The translations under genes were made by a program, and so were the position numbers. Below, in pieces: positions 1 to 7,752 of a DNA stretch of 27,331 nucleotides. The stretch's first letter is position 1. The number at the start of each line of letters is the position of its first letter. Source of the DNA: JANNAT01 sp031422555. GTDB taxonomy: Bacteria; Pseudomonadota; Alphaproteobacteria; Rhodobacterales; Rhodobacteraceae. Location of the stretch: contig JANPLZ010000002.1 of assembly GCA_031422555.1 (NCBI GenBank), positions 1-27,331 of the forward strand, in the 5' to 3' direction. Under the pieces are notes generated by a model, which worked only from the letters and a program-made list of their open reading frames with translations, was not told the DNA's origin and made no database searches.

Positions 1-971
1 TCGACCAACACAATTTCGGGGGCATCAACCGGGGTGGGGCCGGTGCCAACCGCGTCTGTCGCGGGGGCTTCGGCCAGAAGGGCTGGCGGTTGCGGCAAGG
101 CGGCCAGATCAACCGGCGCGTTGGTAAGGTAGGCGTAAAGCGCTGCGCGGTCTTCCAGACCCAGCTTTTCGGACAGCATCGACACCCGGCGCATCGACCC
201 GGCTGCCAAGGGTTTGCCGTTCAGTTTCAACCCCTTGCCCATGGTGCCGACGATAAACGCTTCGGGGCCGAACTTTTCCAGCCGCGCCTTCGTGATGTCG
301 GGGGCGTAATCGCCGAAAAACCCCATATAGCCGGAATAGGCATTGCCAAGGTCCATCTCAAATCCTGACCGGGGCGTGTGGCATTCGCCGCAATGGCCCA
401 AGGCTTCGGCCAGATATTGCCCGCGCGCGATTTGCGGATCGGCAGACACTGTCAAGGTGGCGCGGTCGGTGTTCATCATCAACAAAGCACTGTCGCCAAA
501 CAGGTTGACCTCGTGTTCGCGCGACACTGCATCGCTTTGCGGCAGGGTTTTCAGATAGGCGAACAAATCCAGCGCATCTTCGGGCTTCATCCGCGCGTAG
601 GCGGCATAGGGAAAGAAATTGCCGTAATAGGCATCACCGTCGGGCGACACCCCGCGCATCAGCGCGTTCAAAAACTGGTCATTGGTCCACGCGCCAATGC
701 CTGCGACGGGGTCTGCGGTGATGTTGGGGGCATAGACTTTGCCAAGGCGGTTTTCAAACACCCGCCCGCCCGCCAGCAGTTGCATGTCGTCTTCCACCGA
801 ATGGCAGGTGGCACAGCCTGCGGCGGCATAGACCTGCTCGCCGCGCGTGGCATCGGCGGCGTAAGCGTCTAGTGTGCCACCTTCAAACAGCGGCGCGTCA
901 GCGCGGGCAGGCAGCGCCGCGAGGCTGGCAATAAGGGCCACGCTGCACCACAAAGAAACGGTCCGGATCAT
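1..971 (-). CDS. Secreted dihaem cytochrome c (3' end outside window)
   Basis: The reading frame starts with ATG at 971, preceded by a strong AGGAGG ribosome site, and is still open at the left edge, giving at least 323 residues. Residues 1-24 form a signal peptide ending PARA, so the mature protein is periplasmic or membrane-associated. Two haem c attachment motifs are visible, CATCH at residues 53-57 and CGECH at 194-198, each heading a cytochrome c domain of about 120 residues. The first domain resembles the cytochrome subunits of periplasmic dehydrogenases, with YAPNIT (80-85) followed by GIGAWT. The visible C-terminal part is rich in Pro and Ala. The gene lies 26 bp after the ferric-reductase-like gene on the same strand, so the two are probably co-transcribed and may exchange electrons. 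The physiological partner cannot be named from sequence. It is not included as an obvious part of phosphonate metabolism. Confidence 0.88.
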   Translation of the reverse strand, partial: MIRTVSLWCSVALIASLAALPARADAPLFEGGTLDAYAADATRGEQVYAAAGCATCHSVEDDMQLLAGGRVFENRLGKVYAPNITADPVAGIGAWTNDQFLNALMRGVSPDGDAYYGNFFPYAAYARMKPEDALDLFAYLKTLPQSDAVSREHEVNLFGDSALLMMNTDRATLTVSADPQIARGQYLAEALGHCGECHTPRSGFEMDLGNAYSGYMGFFGDYAPDITKARLEKFGPEAFIVGTMGKGLKLNGKPLAAGSMRRVSMLSEKLGLEDRAALYAYLTNAPVDLAALPQPPALLAEAPATDAVGTGPTPVDAPEIVLV

Positions 972-997
972 AGCACCCTCCTTAAACCCCGCTGGGG

Positions 998-2257
998 CTA
1001 TCTGAATTCAAATCGTTCAAAATGAACCGAGCGCGGCGATTTCCCCGCCGCTTTCAAACCTTTTTGCAGCGCCGCGCGCAACGGCGGCGGGCCGCAGAAC
1101 CACAGACTGGCTTTGGTCACGTTAAACGGCACCAAAGCGATCAGCTTTGCCGCATCAAAGCGGCCATCAGACTCGCTTTTATGCACCGCGTACGAAAATC
1201 CCGCCATCCGCTCGGTTGCGGCGGCAAGCCGGTCCAGCCCCACCGCCTCGGCATCGTTGCGCACGCAATAAATCAGTTGAATCTGGTCTTGGTTGTCCGC
1301 CGTCAAGCTGTCAGCCCAAGCCAGAAACGGTGTCACCCCAATGCCCGCCGCCACCCAAACCTGTGTGGCCCCGCCGCGCGCATAGTCAAAGCGGCCATAC
1401 CCCCCCGTCACCCGCGCGGTGGTGCCAACGGTTAGCCCATCGCGCAGATGCCGGGTGAAATCGCCAAGGCCGCGGATGGAAAACTGAATGCCCCCCCCCG
1501 GGGTGATTTTCGACACCGTAAAGGGATGGGTTTCGCGCAAGCCTTTGGCAGCAAAAGACACAAAGGCAAAGCTGCCCGGTCGCGGCCGGATGCCCCGGCC
1601 CTTGGGTTCCAGATCGACAATCGTTGCCGCCGCGTGTTTGGTGATGCGGGCCACGCGGTAGCCTTTGGTGCGCAGCCATGGTGCCAGTTGGGTATAGGCA
1701 AAGGCCACCACCCCAAGTGCCGCCATGATGTTCAGATGCGTCGCAAGCAAGGCGTTGTTATCAAACGGGGCTTTGACAAAGAACTGATGAAAGGCAAGGC
1801 CTGCAAACACCAACCCCAGCAAGCGGTGCGACAACCGCCAGATACCATAGGGAATTTCAAACGGCACGCGGGGCAAACGCTTGAAAAAGCTGACCAACAC
1901 CAGAACCAGCAGCGCATAAAAACAAATCTGCGCCACTTGGATCGACAGTGCAGATAGCGATTGCATCACTTGCTGGCCCGGCGTGTTGATCTTGATCTGC
2001 TGGTGCAAGGCGGCACATATCAGCGCGGTGATGCCCATCCATTTATGGGCGAAATAGACCTGATCCAAGCCGCCAAACAGCCCGTCCAACCCGGGCAGCC
2101 TTGTTGCCAGCACAAGGTTCAACGCCATCAGGCTGAACGCCGTCGCCCCAAGGGCGATCACTGGATAGGTCGTGCCGGGCAGATGGCCGGTGGCAAAAAA
2201 TGCCAATAAGACCGGCACCAGCACGCCAAGGATTAAAATAATGAATTTGCCAATCAC
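998..2257 (-). CDS. Ferric-reductase-like membrane flavohaem oxidoreductase
   Basis: This 419-residue protein combines a ferric-reductase transmembrane domain (about residues 1-195) with a ferredoxin-reductase-type FAD/NAD module (about 200-419). Two helices carry paired histidines suited to bind two b haems: H71/H85 and H144/H157. HPFT at 244-247 is the FAD-binding signature of the family, AAGIGVTP at 303-310 begins the nucleotide site and WFCGPPPL near 386-393 completes it. The family moves electrons from NAD(P)H through FAD and haem across the inner membrane. The chosen start is GTG at 2257, with AGGAAA a few bases upstream. The downstream cytochrome c gene follows after 26 bp, suggesting one operon in which the cytochrome could be electron acceptor or donor. 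Substrate is unknown: ferric iron, copper or a periplasmic methionine-sulfoxide-type partner are all possible. Confidence 0.85.
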   Translation of the reverse strand: MIGKFIILILGVLVPVLLAFFATGHLPGTTYPVIALGATAFSLMALNLVLATRLPGLDGLFGGLDQVYFAHKWMGITALICAALHQQIKINTPGQQVMQSLSALSIQVAQICFYALLVLVLVSFFKRLPRVPFEIPYGIWRLSHRLLGLVFAGLAFHQFFVKAPFDNNALLATHLNIMAALGVVAFAYTQLAPWLRTKGYRVARITKHAAATIVDLEPKGRGIRPRPGSFAFVSFAAKGLRETHPFTVSKITPGGGIQFSIRGLGDFTRHLRDGLTVGTTARVTGGYGRFDYARGGATQVWVAAGIGVTPFLAWADSLTADNQDQIQLIYCVRNDAEAVGLDRLAAATERMAGFSYAVHKSESDGRFDAAKLIALVPFNVTKASLWFCGPPPLRAALQKGLKAAGKSPRSVHFERFEFR

Positions 2258-2379
2258 GAAACCGTTTCCTGCACGCCCGCAAAATCAACACAATGCCGCA
2301 TTTGCCTAAGCACCAAGTGTTAACCAGCGGCATCCGAAAGGCGAGCGCTTTTTTCGCCGCTGTATCCCAGGGAACAGTC

Positions 2380-2438
2380 AAAACCGGGGGGCACCGCCAC
2401 AGGCGCGCGCCAGTGTTTCTGCGCCTGCGGCCCCCCCC
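2380..2438 (-). terminator. Hairpin terminator after phnM
   Basis: Read on the minus strand just after the phnM stop, an 11-bp stem (one mismatch) pairs 2421-2431 with 2396-2406. A further G6/C6 stem extends it outward, and four U residues follow at 2383-2380. This fits a Rho-independent terminator separating phnM from the ferric-reductase gene. The U-run is short, so efficiency is uncertain. Confidence 0.5.
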
Positions 2439-2466
2439 AAAACATACCGCCAGACCGGCCCGACGG

Positions 2467-3609
2467 TCACGCCACCCTGCGCCCTGCAACCCATGTGCCC
2501 CGCACCGCCGCCGCCCCGGCCACACGCGCAACCCGGATCACATCGCCGCGCGCGCCGATTGTCAGCGCACCGCGGTCTTGCAGCCCCGCCGCTTGCGCCG
2601 GGGCATGGGTGACACAGCGCACCCCGCGCGCCAGATCGCCCCACAAATCGCCCAACGCCAGCCCGGCGGTCAGCAGCGCCGACGGCACATAATCGGATGA
2701 CACGATGTCTAACAGATCCGCCCGGGCCAGATCGGCGGCCGCGATATTGCCCGAATGCGACCCGCCCCGGATCAGGTTTGGCGCGCCCATCATCACTGCG
2801 ATGCCATGGTCGCGGCAGGCGCGGGCGGCTTCAACCGTGGTGGGGAATTCGGCAAACCTTGTGCCATGGCGGGCGGATTGGGCAACTTGGGGGGCGGTTG
2901 TGTCATCATGGCTGGCCAGAACCGCACCATAGCGCCGGGCGGCGGCCACGGCGGCAGCTTCGTGTGCTACGCCTACCTTGTCTTGCAGCGCGCGCAATTC
3001 GGCAACATGAGTGCCAAATTCGGCTTCGGATAGGCCGCGCTTGCCGCAGATGTAATCGCGCAGCTTGGACAGGTCGCGGAACTGCCGCTCTCCGGGGGTG
3101 TGATCCATCAGGCTGACAATGCCGATGCTGTCATCGGGGCCAAAGCCGTCCAGCTCGGCGATCAGGGTTTCCGAGCACACCTCGGCGCGCAGATGCAGAA
3201 AATGGCTGATCCGCAGCACATCCCGCGCGCGTAACGCCAGAATTTCCGACCCAAGGGCCCGGGCGTATTCGCTGTAGCCCAGCGTCTCGCGCGACGGGCT
3301 GGACCCGACCCGCAGGGCATCAAACACCGTGGTGATGCCAACGCCGGCCAATTCGGCATCATGGGCGATGATGGCCGCGGCGTGCGGCCAATTGACCTTT
3401 GGGCGCGGTTCGATATGGCGTTCCAGATTGTCGGTGTGCAATTCGATCAGCCCCGGCAACAGCAGATCGCCGCCGCAATCTTGCGCCCCCACCGGCACGG
3501 CGTGGCCCGGATCAACCGAAACAATCACCCCCGCTGCAATGCGCAAACTGCCCGTGATCACCTCATCCGGCAGCACAAGCGTGGCGTTGGCAAGAATGAT
3601 CTCGGTCAT
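2467..3609 (-). CDS. phnM: Alpha-D-ribose 1-methylphosphonate 5-triphosphate diphosphatase PhnM
   Basis: This 380-residue amidohydrolase matches the usual PhnM length. PhnM removes pyrophosphate from ribose 1-methylphosphonate 5-triphosphate to give the 5-phosphate substrate of PhnJ. Metal-binding and active-site segments are all in place: HTDNLERH at 58-65, SHDD at 233-236, GAPNLIRGGSHSGN at 275-288 and SSDYVP at 304-309. The gene is on the same strand as phnG-phnN but is separated from phnN by the oppositely oriented DUF1045 gene, so it needs its own promoter. A Pho-box-like element lies in the 113-bp divergent region upstream. A second, more divergent PhnM-family gene lies downstream of phnF. 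This copy is the canonical one by motif conservation. Confidence 0.95.
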   Translation of the reverse strand: MTEIILANATLVLPDEVITGSLRIAAGVIVSVDPGHAVPVGAQDCGGDLLLPGLIELHTDNLERHIEPRPKVNWPHAAAIIAHDAELAGVGITTVFDALRVGSSPSRETLGYSEYARALGSEILALRARDVLRISHFLHLRAEVCSETLIAELDGFGPDDSIGIVSLMDHTPGERQFRDLSKLRDYICGKRGLSEAEFGTHVAELRALQDKVGVAHEAAAVAAARRYGAVLASHDDTTAPQVAQSARHGTRFAEFPTTVEAARACRDHGIAVMMGAPNLIRGGSHSGNIAAADLARADLLDIVSSDYVPSALLTAGLALGDLWGDLARGVRCVTHAPAQAAGLQDRGALTIGARGDVIRVARVAGAAAVRGTWVAGRRVA

Positions 3610-3665
3610 GGCGTGGGCCTTTTGGTTGACAGCGTGGCAACAAGGGCGTGCTGTGGCATGAAATC

Positions 3666-3683
3666 GTCACACAGATGTGACAG
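3666..3683 (-). promoter_or_regulatory. Pho-box-like element in the phnM/DUF1045 divergent region
   Basis: On the minus strand the sequence reads CTGTCAC, four bases, GTGTGAC. That is two 7-mers with the 11-bp period of a PhoB site, facing phnM. The first 7-mer differs from consensus CTGTCAT only at the last base; the second is weaker. The same bases also form a perfect inverted repeat (GTCACA, CAGA, TGTGAC; 3666-3681), so another dimeric regulator is an alternative reading. Confidence 0.45.
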
Positions 3684-3722
3684 CGGTTGGCCCCAACAGG
3701 GGTTGGTTCCAAAGGGGCGGTG

Positions 3723-4481
3723 ATGCGGCGATATGCGATTTACTACACCCCGAAGCCGGGCGCGTTTGCCGCCGCCGCTGCGGCGTGGCTGGGGTATGAC
3801 GTGCAGGCGGCGCGCGCCGTGGTGCAGCCCGAAATCGCCGGATTGCCGCGCCCATTGGCCGATCTTACCGCAGCCCCGCGCAAATACGGCTTTCACGGCA
3901 CGATCAAAGCGCCGTTTCGACTGGCGGACGGCTATAGTGCCGCCGATCTGGCGCAAGCGGTGCGCGCGCTGGCCGCAGAACTTGCGCCGGTTGTGGTTCC
4001 GGGGCTGGATCTGGTCAATCTGGACGGGTTCTTGGCCTTTGTGCCCCTGCGCGATGGTGCGAGTGCCAGTGCGGGTGCCAGTGCGGATGGCAGTGCAGAT
4101 GGCAGTGCTGATGGCAGTGCGGAGGCGGGCGAAAATGCCGACCTGCGCGATTTGGCGGCGCATGTGGTGCGCAGCCTTGATCCCTACCGCGCGCCGCTGA
4201 CCATGGCCGAAATCGCGCGGCGCAGGCCCGATCAGTTGACCCCGCGCCAGCGCGATTTGCTGGCAATTTACGGCTATCCTTATGTGCTTGAGGAATTCCG
4301 CTTTCATCTGACCTTGACGGATAGCCTGCCCGAAGCAGGTCGTGGTCCTGTCGCCCGCGCCGCCGCCGGGCATTTTGCGGGCGTGGTGCCGCAGCCCTTT
4401 GTGCTGCCCGATATCTGCCTGATGGGCGAAGATGCGCAGGGGCGGTTTCATCTGTTGGCGCGTCATGCCTTGACGCTGTAA
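3723..4481 (+). CDS. DUF1045 phosphonate-operon protein, 2H-phosphoesterase-like
   Basis: This 252-residue protein resembles the DUF1045 'putative phosphonate metabolism protein' family found in many alphaproteobacterial C-P lyase clusters. Two HxT motifs, HGT at residues 58-60 and HLT at 195-197, are the paired signature of the 2H phosphoesterase superfamily, which hydrolyses cyclic phosphates and RNA-type phosphodiesters. I chose ATG 3723 (MRRYAIYY...), preceded by AAAGGGGCGG; an in-frame ATG at 3687 would add 12 unconserved residues. Residues 115-134, between the two motifs, are a low-complexity Gly/Ser/Ala/Asp insertion made of 12-bp repeats and probably form a flexible loop. The 3' end overlaps the convergent phnN by 19 bp. 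No phnP is visible in the window, so opening of the cyclic ribose phosphate made by PhnJ is a reasonable but unproven role. Confidence 0.88.
   Translation: MRRYAIYYTPKPGAFAAAAAAWLGYDVQAARAVVQPEIAGLPRPLADLTAAPRKYGFHGTIKAPFRLADGYSAADLAQAVRALAAELAPVVVPGLDLVNLDGFLAFVPLRDGASASAGASADGSADGSADGSAEAGENADLRDLAAHVVRSLDPYRAPLTMAEIARRRPDQLTPRQRDLLAIYGYPYVLEEFRFHLTLTDSLPEAGRGPVARAAAGHFAGVVPQPFVLPDICLMGEDAQGRFHLLARHALTL
4065..4124 (+). repeat. In-frame 12-bp tandem repeat in the DUF1045 gene
   Basis: Five consecutive 12-bp units of the form GGCAGTGCNGAT, the first ones diverged, encode four-residue units ASAG, ASAD, GSAD, GSAD, GSAE. A further degenerate unit precedes them at 4053-4064. The period preserves the reading frame and the tract lies between the two HxT motifs. 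Confidence 0.9.
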
Positions 4482-5017
4482 ATCGCGGTCCTCAGGCGTT
4501 CGATGCCGATCTGCGGCGTTGCATCATTGACCACCTCCAGCACCGTCAATCCATCGGGCAGATCATAGCTGGCGCGTTGCAGCCGGGCCGCGATATCGGT
4601 CAGGCTTTCGCGGCCGCGCGCCGCCAGCCGGGCGGCCAGCACCGCCGAAGGGGCCGACACCCGGATCACCACCAAACCGGGATAGGCCCCTTGCACTGCG
4701 GGCAGGGCCGCGCGCGATCCGTTTACCATCACCGACCGCCCGGCCAACAGGGGGGCCAGTTCTGCCGCCGTCACGCCATACCGCAACCGGTGCGCCTGCC
4801 AGTGCAGCGCAAAATCGCCGCGCGTTAACCGCGCGTCAAAGCCTGCCTCATCGGTGCCTTCAAACGGCTCACCGCCGGCGGTTTCGGGCCTTGTGATCAC
4901 CCGTCGCGCCCAGTGCAGGCACGGGTCGGCGGCACTTGCCCCCGCCATCAACGTGTCTTTGCCCGCCCCCGACGGGCCGACCACCACGAACAACTGCCCC
5001 GTCATATGCGCCGTCAT
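4463..5017 (-). CDS. phnN: Ribose 1,5-bisphosphate phosphokinase PhnN
   Basis: PhnN phosphorylates ribose 1,5-bisphosphate to 5-phosphoribosyl 1-diphosphate (PRPP), the last step that returns the ribose carrier of C-P lyase to nucleotide metabolism. The 184-residue length is normal for the guanylate-kinase-like family, and the P-loop GPSGAGKD is at residues 14-21. The ATG at 5017 overlaps the phnL stop (ATGA), so translation is coupled; Met5 is an alternative start. It is the last gene of the phnG-phnN run. Its end overlaps the convergent DUF1045 gene by 19 bp. Confidence 0.95.
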   Translation of the reverse strand: MTAHMTGQLFVVVGPSGAGKDTLMAGASAADPCLHWARRVITRPETAGGEPFEGTDEAGFDARLTRGDFALHWQAHRLRYGVTAAELAPLLAGRSVMVNGSRAALPAVQGAYPGLVVIRVSAPSAVLAARLAARGRESLTDIAARLQRASYDLPDGLTVLEVVNDATPQIGIERLRTAIYSVKA

Positions 5018-5721
5018 GCGGCGGCCTCGGTGAGCGGTGACGGCGGCGTGGCAGGAGTAAATTCACGCATATCGACCAGACGGTCGCACACCGCTGCGCG
5101 CGCAGCCTCGTCATGGAAAATGCCCATGATGGCCGCGCCGCGCGCTTTGGCCTCGGTGATCAGGGTCAGCACCACCTGGCGGTTTGTCGCATCCAGGCTG
5201 GCGGTGGGTTCATCCAGCAACAGGGCGGCGAAGGGATGCACAAAGCCGCGCGCAATATTGACGCGCTGTTGCTCGCCACCCGAAAAGGTGGTGGGCGACA
5301 GCGCCCACAGGCGTTGCGGCACGTTCAGCCGCGCCAGCAGCGTTTCGGCGCGCGCGACGGCGTCCGCACGCGGCACCCCCAGATTTAGCAGCGGCTCGGC
5401 CACCACCTCGCGGGTGGGCACCCGGGGCACCACGCGCAAAAACTGGCTGACATAGCCCAGCGTTTGCCGCCGCAGCGCGATGATGTCCCGCGGGGCCGCC
5501 CGTGCCACATCAACCCCGCCAACCAGAATGGCCCCCGATGCTGCCAGATAATTGCCCCAGATCATCCGCATCAGGGTTGATTTCCCGGCACCCGAGGCCC
5601 CGATCAAGCCGACACATTCCCCGGCGGCCACGCGCAGATGCGCGCCAGCCATCACCTGAATGACGGCAGAGCCCTGATTATGCAGGGTAAAAGACTTGGA
5701 CAGATTGGATATCTCGATCAT
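5014..5721 (-). CDS. phnL: C-P lyase ATP-binding protein PhnL
   Basis: This 235-residue ABC-type ATPase has Walker A GASGAGKS (41-48), signature FSGGEQQR and Walker B LLLDEPTASLD. PhnL belongs to the C-P lyase pathway rather than a transporter: with PhnG, PhnH and PhnI it supports transfer of the phosphonate to the ribose of ATP. The position between phnK and phnN is the conserved phn order and there is no membrane partner next to it. Its ATG lies one base after the phnK stop and its stop overlaps the phnN start. It differs from the PhnK copy upstream in the longer N-terminal strand region before Walker A, as is usual. Confidence 0.95.
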   Translation of the reverse strand: MIEISNLSKSFTLHNQGSAVIQVMAGAHLRVAAGECVGLIGASGAGKSTLMRMIWGNYLAASGAILVGGVDVARAAPRDIIALRRQTLGYVSQFLRVVPRVPTREVVAEPLLNLGVPRADAVARAETLLARLNVPQRLWALSPTTFSGGEQQRVNIARGFVHPFAALLLDEPTASLDATNRQVVLTLITEAKARGAAIMGIFHDEAARAAVCDRLVDMREFTPATPPSPLTEAAA

Positions 5722-5722
5722 G

Positions 5723-6535
5723 TCACACCTGTAAAACCGACGACACCAGCAGTTGCGTATAGGCGTGCTGCGGATCGTCCAGCACCTGATCGGTCAGCCC
5801 CTGTTCCACCACATGGCCGCCCTTCATCACCATCAACCGGTCGGCCAGCAGCCGCACCACCGCCAGATCATGGGTGACAATGATCGCGGACAGCCCCATT
5901 TCGCGCACCAGCCCGCGCAACAGATCCAACAGCCGTGCCTGCACCGACACATCAAGCCCGCCGGTGGGTTCGTCCATAAACACCAGCCGTGGCCCGGTGA
6001 CCAGATTGCGCGCGATCTGCAGGCGTTGCTGCATGCCGCCCGAAAACGCACTGGGGCGGTCGTCGATGCGGTCGGCGGCGATCTCGACCCGGCCCAGCCA
6101 ATCGATCGCCCGGGCGCGGATGCCGCCGTAGTGCCGCGCGCCCACGGCCATCAAACGCTCGCCCACATTGCCGCCCGCCGAGATGCCCATGCGCAAGCCG
6201 TCGCGCGGGTTTTGATGCACAAACGCCCAGTCGGTGCGCGCCAACCGCCGCCGTTCAGCCTCGGCCATCTGAAGGGTTTCGCGCGGGCCGGTGGCGGTCT
6301 GGAACACCACGCGGCCGCTGTCGGGTGCCAGATGCCCGGCCAGACAGGACAGCAACGTCGATTTGCCCGACCCGCTTTCGCCAACAATGCCCAAAACTTC
6401 GCCCGGCCACAGATCGAACGACACGTCGGCACAGCCGATGCGGCCGCCATAGAATTTTGCGAGATCCGTCACTTGCAACAACGGGGTTTGCCCCGGCGGT
6501 GCGGCGGCTGGAATTGCCATCGGTGTGGCCAGCAT
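5723..6535 (-). CDS. phnK: C-P lyase core-associated ATP-binding protein PhnK
   Basis: This 270-residue ABC-type ATPase has Walker A GESGSGKST at 52-60, signature FSGGMQQ at 164-170 and Walker B LVFMDEP around 184-190. PhnK docks on the PhnGHIJ core through PhnJ and uses ATP during C-P bond cleavage. I start it at ATG 6535, which shares one base with the phnJ stop (TGATG). The open frame extends further upstream, but only inside phnJ. ATG 6520 (residue 6) is an alternative, and the first 18 residues are low in conservation and rich in Ala and Pro. The family usually has about 250 residues, so the excess is all N-terminal. Confidence 0.95.
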   Translation of the reverse strand: MLATPMAIPAAAPPGQTPLLQVTDLAKFYGGRIGCADVSFDLWPGEVLGIVGESGSGKSTLLSCLAGHLAPDSGRVVFQTATGPRETLQMAEAERRRLARTDWAFVHQNPRDGLRMGISAGGNVGERLMAVGARHYGGIRARAIDWLGRVEIAADRIDDRPSAFSGGMQQRLQIARNLVTGPRLVFMDEPTGGLDVSVQARLLDLLRGLVREMGLSAIIVTHDLAVVRLLADRLMVMKGGHVVEQGLTDQVLDDPQHAYTQLLVSSVLQV

Positions 6536-7455
6536 CACAACCCCCCGTCGGTGATCGGCAGCGGCACTGGCAGCGGCACTGGCATCGGCACTGGCAGCGG
6601 TGCCGCCAGCCGCCCGATATGGCCCGCCTGCCTGCGCGCGTGGCAATAATCGGTGTCCGAACACACGAACATCCGCGCGCCTGCATCATCCAGAATAACC
6701 TCGTCCAGATAGCTGCCCCCTGCTGCACACAGATCGCAGTCATGCGCGGCTTTGGACGGGACAAACGGGTGATCGTCAAAATCAAGGCTAACCACATGGG
6801 TGAACGGCGGCAGCGCATAGATGCGCTGTTCACGCCCGGCCCCGAACAGTTGCAGCGCCGGGCTGTTGCCCAGTTTCGGGTTGTCAAACTTCGGGATCGG
6901 CGACGGGCTCATCACATAGCGGCCCTCCACCTTGACCGGATAGTCATACGAGGTGGCAATGGTGCCATGCCGGGCGATGTCTTCGTAAAGTTTGACATGC
7001 ATCAGCCCGTATTCTTCCAGTTCGTGCATTTTGCGGGTCTCGGTTTCGCGCGGTTCCAAAAAGCGCAACGGCTCCGGGATCGGCACTTGGTAGACCAGAA
7101 TCTGCCCCGCCGTCAGGGCGGCCTCGGGGATGCGGTGGCGGGTCTGGATGATGCTGGCAAGGGCGGTGGACGTGGTCACCGCAACGCCTGCGGTGCGTTC
7201 AAAGAACTTGCGGATCGACACCGCGTTGGTGGTGTCATCGGCGCCTTGGTCGATGACTTTCAGCGTATCATCGGGCGTCAGGCAGGCGGCGGTGACCTGC
7301 ACGCCGCCGGTGCCCCAGCCGTAGGGCATCGGCATTTCGCGGCTGGCAAACGGCACCTGATACCCGGGGATCGCCACCGCCTTCAGGATCGCGCGGCGGA
7401 TCATGGCTTTGGTCTGCTCGTCGAGATAGGCGAAATTATAGGCTTGATCGGTCAT
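6535..7455 (-). CDS. phnJ: Alpha-D-ribose 1-methylphosphonate 5-phosphate C-P lyase PhnJ (radical SAM)
   Basis: PhnJ breaks the carbon-phosphorus bond, releasing methane (from methylphosphonate) and 5-phosphoribosyl 1,2-cyclic phosphate. The cysteines match the known enzyme exactly in spacing: C240, C243 and C265 (CX2CX21C) for the 4Fe-4S cluster and C271 as the catalytic thiol. G31 in IPGYQVPF corresponds to the glycine that carries the protein radical. The start is ATG 7455 (MTDQAYNF). The protein has 306 residues against about 281 in E. coli PhnJ. The excess is a C-terminal Pro/Leu/Val tail (about 285-300) built from 12-bp repeats. Its start lies 297 bp from the phnI stop, an unusual gap filled by an opposite-strand ORF, so coupling to phnI is lost. 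Confidence 0.97.
   Translation of the reverse strand: MTDQAYNFAYLDEQTKAMIRRAILKAVAIPGYQVPFASREMPMPYGWGTGGVQVTAACLTPDDTLKVIDQGADDTTNAVSIRKFFERTAGVAVTTSTALASIIQTRHRIPEAALTAGQILVYQVPIPEPLRFLEPRETETRKMHELEEYGLMHVKLYEDIARHGTIATSYDYPVKVEGRYVMSPSPIPKFDNPKLGNSPALQLFGAGREQRIYALPPFTHVVSLDFDDHPFVPSKAAHDCDLCAAGGSYLDEVILDDAGARMFVCSDTDYCHARRQAGHIGRLAAPLPVPMPVPLPVPLPITDGGL
6557..6604. repeat. In-frame 12-bp tandem repeat at the 3' end of phnJ
   Basis: Four 12-bp units GGCAGCGGCACT (plus strand), with single-base changes in units 3 and 4, encode LPVP, MPVP, LPVP, LPIT-type units at the PhnJ C terminus. The tract lies beyond the last conserved residue of the family and keeps frame. Confidence 0.9.
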
Positions 7456-7501
7456 GGCTTTGGCCTCAGCATTGCGAAGGGCTTGGCGGAAAGGACATCG
7501 G

Positions 7502-7750
7502 ATGACCAAATTCGGCGTGATCCTTGGTCTGATCGTGCTGGTCACTGTTGTTGTGGTGATCCGGCGGGCACGGCGTAACCGCACAGGGGCCGCGGCGCGC
7601 GACAGCAGTGGCGACGGCACGTATACCGGGGCCAGTGATGGGTATCATACCCGAACGGATACTGCTGGGGACGACAAGCCGGATGTCAGCCCCAGCGACA
7701 GCAGTGATGGCGGCGGCGGCGATGGGGGCGATGGGGGCGGCGGCGACTGA
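7502..7750 (+). CDS. Small single-pass membrane protein, opposite strand between phnI and phnJ
   Basis: An 82-codon ORF with a clear AAGGA ribosome site six bases before ATG 7502. Residues 3-20 are a hydrophobic helix (FGVILGLIVLVTVVVVI) followed by RRARRNR, which predicts an N-out/C-in single-span membrane protein. The rest is hydrophilic, rich in Ser, Asp and Thr, ending in a Gly/Asp-rich tail. I do not recognise a named family, though short proteins of this build are common in this group of bacteria. It lies within the phn run but on the other strand: its ATG is 46 bp from the phnJ start (divergent) and its stop is 2 bp from the phnI stop (convergent). Any promoter must lie in or before phnJ's 5' end. 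Function unknown. Confidence 0.65.
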   Translation: MTKFGVILGLIVLVTVVVVIRRARRNRTGAAARDSSGDGTYTGASDGYHTRTDTAGDDKPDVSPSDSSDGGGGDGGDGGGGD

Positions 7751-7752
7751 CA

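Noticed and set aside
3606..4466. Long minus-strand ORF of 286 codons opposite the DUF1045 gene
   Set aside because: It lies wholly antisense to a well-supported family member, lacks family features, and has the biased composition of a GC-rich shadow frame.
5753..6649. 298-codon plus-strand ORF opposite phnK
   Set aside because: Antisense shadow of phnK; no recognisable domain, and the PhnK motifs on the minus strand are complete.
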